DNA from: JAFCUW01 sp049897565
GTDB taxonomy: Bacteria > Pseudomonadota > Gammaproteobacteria > Burkholderiales > Burkholderiaceae_D
Assembly (NCBI RefSeq): GCF_049897565.1
Contig: NZ_JAFCWM010000007.1
Coordinates: 62,001 to 126,000 of the forward strand
Length of the DNA stretch: 64,000 bases
Direction of reading: 5' to 3'
Part shown: positions 1 to 7,313 of the stretch, in pieces
Layout: each line of letters starts with the position of its first letter
Numbering within the stretch: the stretch's first letter is position 1
Notes under the pieces: generated by a model
Seen by the model: only the letters and a program-made list of their open reading frames with translations
Database searches by the model: none
What the model was told of the DNA's origin: nothing
Position numbers and translations under genes: made by a program

Positions 1-673
<673 letters not shown>

Positions 674-685
674 GGAGCTAAGCGC

Positions 686-1282
686 ATGGTCAAGGTATAT
701 GAAATCAACGGCGTCACCCCGGTGGTGCATCCGTCTGCGTACGTGCACCCGAGTGCGGTGCTGATCGGCGACGTCATCGTCGGCCCGCGCTGCTACATCG
801 GCCCGCTGGCCGCGCTGCGCGGCGACTTCGGCCGGCTGATCCTCGAAGAAGGCGCCAACCTGCAGGACACCTGCGTGATGCATGGTTTCCCTGAGGACGA
901 CACCGTCGTCGAAGTCGATGGCCACATCGGCCATGGCGCCGTGCTGCACGGCTGCCGCGTCAAGCGCAACGCCATGGTCGGCATGAACGCGGTGGTGATG
1001 GACAAGGCGGTGGTGGGCGAAGACTCGATCGTCGCGGCGATGAGCTTCGTCAAGGCCGGCATGATCATCCCGCCGCGCAGCATGGTGATGGGGATGCCGG
1101 CGAAGGTCGTGCGCGAACTGCTCGACAAGGAAATCGCCTGGAAAAAATTCGGCACGAAGCAGTATCACGATCTCAACGTGCGCTCGATGCAGACCATGCG
1201 TGAGGTCGACTCGAAAGATGAAGTTGAGCCGGATCGCAAGCGCATCGACTTCGGCCCCGACATGCACACGCCAAAGCAGTAA
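686..1282 (+). CDS. paaY: PaaY-like hexapeptide-repeat protein (gamma-carbonic anhydrase fold)
   Basis: A 198-residue left-handed beta-helix protein of the gamma-carbonic anhydrase/PaaY family. PaaY is a thioesterase thought to clear dead-end CoA thioesters in phenylacetate breakdown. The hexapeptide repeats run over residues 15-135, with the family histidines in QDTCVMHGF and GHIGHGAVLHGC. A good Shine-Dalgarno (TAAGGAG) precedes the ATG, and paaZ follows after 27 bp, which supports the Paa assignment over a generic carbonic anhydrase. The charged C-terminal tail, residues 160-198, is typical of PaaY and absent from shorter relatives. Confidence 0.9.
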   Translation: MVKVYEINGVTPVVHPSAYVHPSAVLIGDVIVGPRCYIGPLAALRGDFGRLILEEGANLQDTCVMHGFPEDDTVVEVDGHIGHGAVLHGCRVKRNAMVGMNAVVMDKAVVGEDSIVAAMSFVKAGMIIPPRSMVMGMPAKVVRELLDKEIAWKKFGTKQYHDLNVRSMQTMREVDSKDEVEPDRKRIDFGPDMHTPKQ

Positions 1283-1309
1283 TTCGATTCAGACCTGAGG
1301 GACACAACC

Positions 1310-3361
1310 ATGAACGACATCTCGACCCTGCAAAGCCTGATCGGCGGCCGCTGGCTCGGCGCCGAGCCGCACATGCCGCTGCGCAGCGCCATCAACAGCA
1401 ACCTGATTTACCATACCCACGCCGAAAAAATCGATTTCGACGAAGCGGTGCTCTACGCCCGCAAGACCGGCGTGCCTTCCCTGATGGCGCTCGACTTTCA
1501 GACCCGCGCGGCGCGCCTGAAAGCACTGGCGACCTACCTGATGGGCCGCAAGGAAGAACTGTACGAGATCTCGCACCACACCGGCGCCACGCGTCCCGAC
1601 AGCTGGGTCGACGTCGAAGGCGGCATCGGCACCCTGTTCGCCTTTGCCAGCATGGGCAGCCGCGAACTGCCGTCGTCGAACGTGCTGCACGAAGGCCCGG
1701 CCATCGCGCTGGGCAAGCGCGGCGGCTTCGCCGGCACCCACATCCTGGTACCGCGCGGCGGCCTGGCGGTGCACATCAACGCGTTCAACTTCCCGATCTG
1801 GGGCCTGCTCGAAAAATTCGCGCCGAGTTTTCTCGCCGCGATGCCGTGCATCGGCAAGCCGGCCACCGCGACGAGCTACCTGACCGAGGCGGTGGTGCGG
1901 ATGATGCATGAATCGGGCCTGCTGCCCGACGGCAGCATTCAGCTCGTCATCGGCAGCACCGGCGACCTGCTCGAGCGCTTGAATGGCGCCGACGTCGTCA
2001 CCTTCACCGGTTCGGCCGATACGGCCATGATGCTGCGCTCGAACAAAAACCTGCTGGCCAACTCGGTGCCGTTTACCGCCGAGGCGGACTCGCTCAACTG
2101 CGCCATCCTCGGTCCCGACGTCACGCCCGACGATCCCGAGTTCGACCTGTTCGTCAAGGAAGTGGCGCGCGAGATGACCGGCAAGGCCGGCCAGAAGTGC
2201 ACCGCGATCCGCCGCATCATCGTGCCGGAAAACCGGGTCGACGCAGTGGCCGAGCGGCTGCGCGAGCGACTGTCGAAAATCGTCGTCGGCGACCCGAAGG
2301 TCGAAGGGGTGCGCATGGGCGCGCTGGCCTCGATGGACCAGCACCGCGACGTCGGCCAGCGCGTCGCCATGCTCGCCGAGGGCAACGAAGTCATCTTCGA
2401 CGCCAGCCATGGTTTTTCGCCGGTCGGCGAAGGCAGCGCCGGCGGCGCCTTCTTTGCGCCGACCTTGCTGCTGTGCCGTAACGCGATGGTCAACAATGCG
2501 GTGCACGACGTCGAGGCGTTCGGCCCGGTCAGCACGATGATGACGTATTCCGGCATCGAGGAAGCGGTGGCGCTGGCCGCGCGCGGCAAGGGCAGTTTGG
2601 TCTCGACGCTGTGCACCAAGGATCCCTTGATCGCCGCGCGCGCGGTGCCTGGCCTGGCCGCTTACCACGGCCGCGTGCTGGTGCTCGAGCGCGAGGCCGC
2701 AGTCGACTCGACCGGTCACGGCTCGCCGCTGCCCCAGCTCAAGCACGGCGGTCCGGGACGCGCCGGCGGCGGCGAGGAGCTCGGCGGCATTCGCGCCGTG
2801 CGCCACTTCTTGCAGCGCGCCGCGCTGCAAGGCTCGCCGACGATGCTGGCGGCAGTCACGGGCGAATACGTGCGCGGCGCGGCGGTGCAGGAAAGCGATC
2901 TGCACCCGTTCCGCAAGTATTTCGAGGACCTGAAAATGGGCGACTCGCTGCTGACGCACAGGCGCACCGTGACGGAAGCCGACATCGTCGCCTTCGGCGG
3001 CATCTCGGGCGACTTCTTCTACATGCACTTCGACGACATCGCGGCGAAGGATTCGCAGTTCGGCAAGCGCATCGCGCACGGCTACTTTGTGCTGTCGGCC
3101 GCGGCCGGGCTGTTCGTCTCGCCGGCGCCCGGTCCCGTGCTGGCCAACTATGGCCTCGACAACCTGCGCTTCATCACGCCGGTGGCGATCGGCGACACCA
3201 TCCGCGCGCGCCTGACCTGCAAGCGCAAGGTCGACCGCAACCGCACCGACGAAAAAGGTGTCGGCCAGGGCGTGGTGGCATGGGACGTGCAGGTCACCAA
3301 CCAGAACGACGAACTGGTAGCCAGCTACGACATCCTGACCCTGGTGATGAAGCGCGTATGA
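1310..3361 (+). CDS. paaZ: PaaZ, bifunctional oxepin-CoA hydrolase / semialdehyde dehydrogenase
   Basis: Ring-opening enzyme of aerobic phenylacetate degradation. Its two activities hydrolyse oxepin-CoA and oxidise the resulting aldehyde to 3-oxo-5,6-dehydrosuberyl-CoA. It is 683 residues long, like E. coli PaaZ. The aldehyde dehydrogenase domain spans about 1-520, with general base Glu258 (in EADSLNCAIL) and nucleophile Cys297 (in GQKCTAIRR). The C-terminal MaoC-like hydratase domain spans about 540-683, with GDFFYMHFDD supplying Asp568 and His573. The linker STGHGSPLPQLKHGGPGRAG is nearly identical to what I recall for E. coli. Reading frame intact. Last gene of the paa block in this window. 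Confidence 0.96.
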   Translation: MNDISTLQSLIGGRWLGAEPHMPLRSAINSNLIYHTHAEKIDFDEAVLYARKTGVPSLMALDFQTRAARLKALATYLMGRKEELYEISHHTGATRPDSWVDVEGGIGTLFAFASMGSRELPSSNVLHEGPAIALGKRGGFAGTHILVPRGGLAVHINAFNFPIWGLLEKFAPSFLAAMPCIGKPATATSYLTEAVVRMMHESGLLPDGSIQLVIGSTGDLLERLNGADVVTFTGSADTAMMLRSNKNLLANSVPFTAEADSLNCAILGPDVTPDDPEFDLFVKEVAREMTGKAGQKCTAIRRIIVPENRVDAVAERLRERLSKIVVGDPKVEGVRMGALASMDQHRDVGQRVAMLAEGNEVIFDASHGFSPVGEGSAGGAFFAPTLLLCRNAMVNNAVHDVEAFGPVSTMMTYSGIEEAVALAARGKGSLVSTLCTKDPLIAARAVPGLAAYHGRVLVLEREAAVDSTGHGSPLPQLKHGGPGRAGGGEELGGIRAVRHFLQRAALQGSPTMLAAVTGEYVRGAAVQESDLHPFRKYFEDLKMGDSLLTHRRTVTEADIVAFGGISGDFFYMHFDDIAAKDSQFGKRIAHGYFVLSAAAGLFVSPAPGPVLANYGLDNLRFITPVAIGDTIRARLTCKRKVDRNRTDEKGVGQGVVAWDVQVTNQNDELVASYDILTLVMKRV

Positions 3362-3368
3362 TGGCGCG

Positions 3369-4997
3369 ATGATCAAGACTTTTGCCAGTATTGGCTCGCT
3401 CAAGGCGCGCATCACCTTCGTGGTAGTGTTCCTTGTCCTGCTGGCGGCAGGGTTGGTCACTTACGTCTCGCTGCACCTGGCGGAACGCCAGATGCGGTCG
3501 GTTGTGGGTGACCAGCAGTTTGCATTGCTGTCGAGTGCAGCTGCCTACATCGACGAGGACCTGGTCTCCAAAAAAAGCTTGTTGGCGGCCTCGCGCGAGC
3601 AACTCGTTTACGCGGATATCGGCGCGCCATCGGCTATCCAGGGGTTTCTCGAAGCGCACGGCAGTCTGCGCGATGAATTTTTCAACGTGATAGCGCTCGA
3701 TGCGTCGGGCAAGCTGATCGCCAGTCTCAACGACCGCCGCGCCGTCGGCGATTTCAGCAAGCGCGACTATTTCATCGACACAGTGGCCGCTCATGAGGGA
3801 TTGATCTCGTACCCGTTCAAGAGCGCGCTGTCGGGCAAGCCGGTGGTGGTGGTGACCGAGCCGGTGTACGACGCGGCCGGAAGGCTGTTGTTCGTTCTCG
3901 GTGGCGCGATCGACCTGCAGCGGCCACGCTTCTTCGGCCAGCTCGAAACGCTCAGGTCGGGTCGCACCGGCTATCTGTTCATGCTGACGACAACCGGTAC
4001 GATTATTCATCATCCGGACAAGCAGCGCATCCTCAACAACGTCAAGGAGGAAGCCGGAGGCGCCGTGCCGTCGACGCTGGCTGCAATGAACGGTTTCGAA
4101 GGCACGCTCGATGGCACGTCCAAGCGCGGCATCGTTTCCCTGATTACGTACAAACGTTTGCGCCAGACCGAGTGGATCATCGGCGCGGTGTATCCAGTCG
4201 ACGAAGCGTTTGCCCCGTTGATCGACATGCGCAAGAATGCGATGGTCGCGTCGGCGGCGGTCGCCGCCGCCGCGGGGCTGATCGGGTGGCTGGCTATCCT
4301 GCGCTTGCTGCGACCGCTCGGCGCCCTGCGCAAGCATGTTGCGCGCATCGCCGAGGGAAGCAAAAACATCGACGTGTTCGATGTCGCACGCAAGGATGAA
4401 TTCGGTGAACTGAGTCGCGCTTTTTTCAAGCTTTCGCAACAGCGGCGCGACGCAGAAAACAACTTGGTGAAGTTATCGCGCACCGATCCGCTGACGGGCA
4501 TTCACAACCGCCGCATGTTCGACGAGATTTTCGCGGCGGCGCTGGAGCGAGCGCGCCGGAGCGGGCGCGGTCTTGGCCTTGCGTACCTTGACATCGACCG
4601 GTTCAAGCAGATCAACGATACTTACGGCCACGGCGTCGGAGACCAGGTCTTGATCGAGTTCGCGCAACGGCTCAAACATTGCGTGAGGATTACCGACGCG
4701 GTGGCACGCCTTGCGGGAGATGAGTTCGTGGTTATTTTTGAGAACCTCGGCAGCGACGCCGAGGCTGCCGGCCTGGCGACGAAGATGCTCGACGCCATTC
4801 GTCCCGACTTTCTTGTCGGCGAACTCGTGCTGGCGGTAACGTCCAGCATCGGCATTGCGGTCGACATGGGCGCCGTGGGCGCGGTCGGCGACTTCATGGA
4901 GGAAGCGGACACGGGCCTGTACTCGGCCAAGGAAGCAGGCAGAAACGCCTACTCGGTGCGCCTTCTCCCGGCAGCACTGGGCCACCTGCCGACGTGA
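3369..4997 (+). CDS. Membrane diguanylate cyclase with periplasmic Cache sensor and HAMP
   Basis: Predicted inner-membrane enzyme making cyclic di-GMP from two GTP. A transmembrane helix (about 15-37) is followed by a periplasmic Cache/PDC-type sensor region (about 40-285), a second helix (about 288-314), HAMP (to about 365) and a GGDEF domain (about 370-535). The signature reads AGDEF at residues 449-453. Ala in the first position is found in active cyclases. An RxxD inhibitory site, RITD at 440-443, lies exactly five residues before it, so product feedback is likely. It starts 7 bp after paaZ. Its product is a possible partner for the photoreceptor encoded 85 bp downstream (inference). Confidence 0.88.
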   Translation: MIKTFASIGSLKARITFVVVFLVLLAAGLVTYVSLHLAERQMRSVVGDQQFALLSSAAAYIDEDLVSKKSLLAASREQLVYADIGAPSAIQGFLEAHGSLRDEFFNVIALDASGKLIASLNDRRAVGDFSKRDYFIDTVAAHEGLISYPFKSALSGKPVVVVTEPVYDAAGRLLFVLGGAIDLQRPRFFGQLETLRSGRTGYLFMLTTTGTIIHHPDKQRILNNVKEEAGGAVPSTLAAMNGFEGTLDGTSKRGIVSLITYKRLRQTEWIIGAVYPVDEAFAPLIDMRKNAMVASAAVAAAAGLIGWLAILRLLRPLGALRKHVARIAEGSKNIDVFDVARKDEFGELSRAFFKLSQQRRDAENNLVKLSRTDPLTGIHNRRMFDEIFAAALERARRSGRGLGLAYLDIDRFKQINDTYGHGVGDQVLIEFAQRLKHCVRITDAVARLAGDEFVVIFENLGSDAEAAGLATKMLDAIRPDFLVGELVLAVTSSIGIAVDMGAVGAVGDFMEEADTGLYSAKEAGRNAYSVRLLPAALGHLPT

Positions 4998-5050
4998 AGT
5001 CGGCCCAGGCTGTCGCCGATAGCTATCAATAAACGAGGCCAGTGTGCTAT

Positions 5051-5067
5051 ATTTGTCCTAGACAAAT
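5051..5067. promoter_or_regulatory. Perfect 7-bp inverted repeat upstream of pyp (candidate operator)
   Basis: ATTTGTC-CTA-GACAAAT, two 7-bp arms around a 3-bp centre, ends 15 bp before the pyp start codon. It overlaps a TATATT hexamer (5048-5053) that could be a -10 element; I found no convincing -35 at the matching distance. The position suggests a dimeric regulator controlling pyp and the ligase gene. The regulator is not identified. Confidence 0.5.
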
Positions 5068-5082
5068 AACCGGGAGCACAGC

Positions 5083-5472
5083 ATGCTGCCTTCGCTGCAA
5101 ATCGTCGCCTTCGGCAAAGACGATATCGAAAACGGGCTCGGCAAGATGTCCGGCACTGAGCTCAACGGCTTGGCGTTCGGCGCCATTCAGCTCGACGCCA
5201 GTGGCAAAATCATTGACTACAACGCGGCCGAAGCCGACATCACCGGGCGCGACGCCGCCAGCGTGATCGGCAAGAGCTTCTTTCGCGATGTGGCGCCGTG
5301 TACCAACATCCCCAAGTTCAAAGGCGTGTTCGACACCGGCGTCAAGGCGGGTAACCTGAACACCATGTTCGAGTACGTATTCGACTACAACATGAAGCCG
5401 ACCAAAGTGAAGATCCACATGAAGAGGGCGATCAGCGGCGACACGTACTCGGTGTTCGTCAAGCGCCTGTAA
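5083..5472 (+). CDS. pyp: Photoactive yellow protein (PYP), blue-light sensor
   Basis: A 129-residue soluble PAS-fold photoreceptor binding p-coumaric acid through a cysteine thioester. Similarity to Halorhodospira halophila PYP, recalled from memory, is strong along the whole length. Key residues are kept: Tyr46 and Glu50 (in DYNAAEADITGRD; Tyr42 and Glu46 of the reference), Thr54, Arg56, chromophore Cys73 in DVAPCTN (Cys69) and Met104 (Met100, which speeds dark recovery). The reference Trp119 is replaced by Ser in DTYSVFVKRL. The protein is PYP alone, without output domain, so it must signal through a partner. GGGAG at 5072-5076 serves as ribosome site. The ligase gene follows after 4 bp. 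Confidence 0.95.
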   Translation: MLPSLQIVAFGKDDIENGLGKMSGTELNGLAFGAIQLDASGKIIDYNAAEADITGRDAASVIGKSFFRDVAPCTNIPKFKGVFDTGVKAGNLNTMFEYVFDYNMKPTKVKIHMKRAISGDTYSVFVKRL

Positions 5473-5476
5473 CCGG

Positions 5477-6703
5477 ATGGCGCATCGTGGCAAATGGTGG
5501 CGCCGGCGCCACCTGCTCGAGCGCTTCGTCGGCGACCTCGTCGCCGGTGAGTTCGCGCTGCTGCGGCGCCACGCGGCGCCATTGCTGAGGCAACCGTGGC
5601 CGCCCACGCTGGCGATCGACCGCGACCTGGGCGCCGATTCGCTCGAGGTGCTGCAGCTGGCAACGGCCCTGGCCGAAGCGATTCACCTCCACCGTTCCGG
5701 CATCGAAGACTACCTGCTCGCGCGCCGTACGCTGGGCCAGTGGGTCGACCTGGCGGCGGCCGGACTTGAGCAGTTCTCGGGCGAGCTGACGTTTCGCACT
5801 TCCGGCAGCAGCGACCTGCCGAAACCTTGCGTGCATCCGCTGGCGTCGCTGCTGCAGGAGACCGTCGAATTGGCAAACCTGTTCGCCGGGCGCCGGCGCA
5901 TCCTGGTCGCCGTCCCGTCCCATCATATTTATGGTTTCCTGTTCTCGGTGCTGCTGCCCGACCTGCTGGACCTGGACGACGACGCCATCATCGACCTGTG
6001 CGCCAGCTCGCCGGCATCGCTGGCGGGCTTGCTGCGCGACGGTGACATGGTCGTGGCGCATCCCGATTTCTGGCAAGCCGTGGTGCGCGGCGCCGGCGCT
6101 TTGCCGCCAGGCGTGATCGGCGTCAGTTCGACCGCGCCGTGTGCCGACACTGTCAGCGAGGCGCTTGCCGCCGCGGGGCTGCAAGCGCTGTTCCAGGTGT
6201 ACGGGTCGTCGGAGACGGCCGGCATCGGCTGGCGCGCGAGCCATCAGGATGCGTACCGCCTGTTCCCGTTCTGGCAGCGCGCCGTCGACAGCGAGTCGGT
6301 CCTGACCCGCAGCATGCCCGACGGCTCGCTCCAGCACCTCGAAAGCCAGGACACCATCGCGTGGGAGGGTGCCGAGACGTTCCGCCTCGGCGCCCGCGTC
6401 GACGCGGCCGTGCAGGTCGGCGGCGTCAACGTGTTTCCGTTGCGCGTGGCCGCGTTGCTGGCGGCCCACCCGCTGGTCGCCGAAGCGGCCGTGCGGCTGA
6501 TGCGCGCCGATGAGGGCAACCGGCTGAAAGCGTTCGTGGTGCCGGCGCCGCACGTGAGCAACACCGCGCAGCTGGCGCGCGTACTCGAGGCGTGGGCCGA
6601 GCAAACGCTGGCGGTGCCGGAGCGGCCAAGGGCGTTCAGCTTTGGCGCCAGCTTGCCGCGCGGCGCGGCCGGAAAACAGTGCGACTGGCTGATCGACGGC
6701 TAA
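5477..6703 (+). CDS. pcl: PYP-type 4-coumarate ligase with N-terminal acyl-carrier-like domain
   Basis: Adenylate-forming enzyme expected to activate p-coumarate for the PYP chromophore. At 408 residues it is shorter than ordinary 4-coumarate:CoA ligases (over 500). Visible adenylation motifs: FRTSGSSDLPKP (106-117), VYGSSETAG (241-249), LGARVDAAVQVGGVNVFP (304-321), and LPRGAAGK with catalytic Lys400. Residues about 15-95 are not typical of this fold; they contain DRDLGADSLEVLQLATALAE, which reads like the phosphopantetheine site of an acyl-carrier protein, with Ser55 as the attachment residue. The activated acid may therefore be loaded onto a built-in arm (inference). No tyrosine ammonia-lyase gene is in the window. 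Confidence 0.85.
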   Translation: MAHRGKWWRRRHLLERFVGDLVAGEFALLRRHAAPLLRQPWPPTLAIDRDLGADSLEVLQLATALAEAIHLHRSGIEDYLLARRTLGQWVDLAAAGLEQFSGELTFRTSGSSDLPKPCVHPLASLLQETVELANLFAGRRRILVAVPSHHIYGFLFSVLLPDLLDLDDDAIIDLCASSPASLAGLLRDGDMVVAHPDFWQAVVRGAGALPPGVIGVSSTAPCADTVSEALAAAGLQALFQVYGSSETAGIGWRASHQDAYRLFPFWQRAVDSESVLTRSMPDGSLQHLESQDTIAWEGAETFRLGARVDAAVQVGGVNVFPLRVAALLAAHPLVAEAAVRLMRADEGNRLKAFVVPAPHVSNTAQLARVLEAWAEQTLAVPERPRAFSFGASLPRGAAGKQCDWLIDG

Positions 6704-6786
6704 TGCGCCAACCTGTAAATACCGGCCGCATTGAGCTTGTGCGCATGCCAAAAAACCGGTGTAGTATCCAGACGTTTGTCCCCAAA

Positions 6787-6792
6787 TATAAT
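6787..6792 (+). promoter_or_regulatory. Candidate -10 element of the molybdenum hydroxylase-sox operon
   Basis: A perfect TATAAT hexamer lies 17 bp before the start codon of the next gene, in a 106-bp AT-richer gap between pcl and the hydroxylase genes. No good -35 is visible 16-18 bp upstream, so this may be an activated promoter, or chance. Confidence 0.35.
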
Positions 6793-6809
6793 TACATCAG
6801 GAGCGTGGC

Positions 6810-7313
6810 ATGGCGAAGCTGAACGTCAACGGTACGGTGCGTGAATTCGAAGCGGAGGACGACACGCCGCTGCTGTGGGTGCTGCGCGAGCAGCTTGGCC
6901 TGACCGGCACCAAATACGGCTGCGGCATCGCCCAGTGCGGCGCGTGCACGGTGCACATCGACGGCGAGCCGACCCGCACCTGCGTGCGGCCTGTCTCCAC
7001 CGTCACCGCGACGCAGAAAATCGTCACCATCGAAGGGCTGTCGAAAGACGGTTCGCATCCCGTGCAGAAGGCCTGGGCCGCGCTCGACGTGCCGCAATGC
7101 GGCTTCTGCCAGTCAGGCATGATCATGGCCGCCGCCGCGCTGCTCAAGCAAAAACCGAAACCGACAGACGCCGATATCGACAGCGCGATGACCAACATCT
7201 GCCGCTGCGGTACCTACAACCGCGTGCGCGCCGCCATCAAGGTCGTCGCCAAGGGCGGCGACGTCAAGAGCGCGGGTCTCTCGATCGAGCACATCGCCGG
7301 GAGCAAAGCATGA
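6810..7313 (+). CDS. (2Fe-2S) subunit of a xanthine dehydrogenase-family hydroxylase (IorA-like)
   Basis: Small iron-sulfur subunit passing electrons from a molybdenum site. It is 167 residues long with two [2Fe-2S] cluster sites: an N-terminal ferredoxin-type set (Cys38, Cys43, Cys46, Cys58) and a C-terminal set (Cys97, Cys100, Cys131, Cys133 in CQSG and CRCG). The layout matches isoquinoline 1-oxidoreductase alpha and aldehyde dehydrogenase small subunits. The start has a good ribosome site (CAGGAG). Its stop overlaps the start of the large subunit (ATGA), so the two are translationally coupled. Substrate unknown. Confidence 0.93.
   Translation: MAKLNVNGTVREFEAEDDTPLLWVLREQLGLTGTKYGCGIAQCGACTVHIDGEPTRTCVRPVSTVTATQKIVTIEGLSKDGSHPVQKAWAALDVPQCGFCQSGMIMAAAALLKQKPKPTDADIDSAMTNICRCGTYNRVRAAIKVVAKGGDVKSAGLSIEHIAGSKA

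Noticed and set aside
1289..3460. 723-codon minus-strand open frame opposite paaZ
   Set aside because: It is a mirror of codon bias in paaZ, with no ribosome site and no family pattern.
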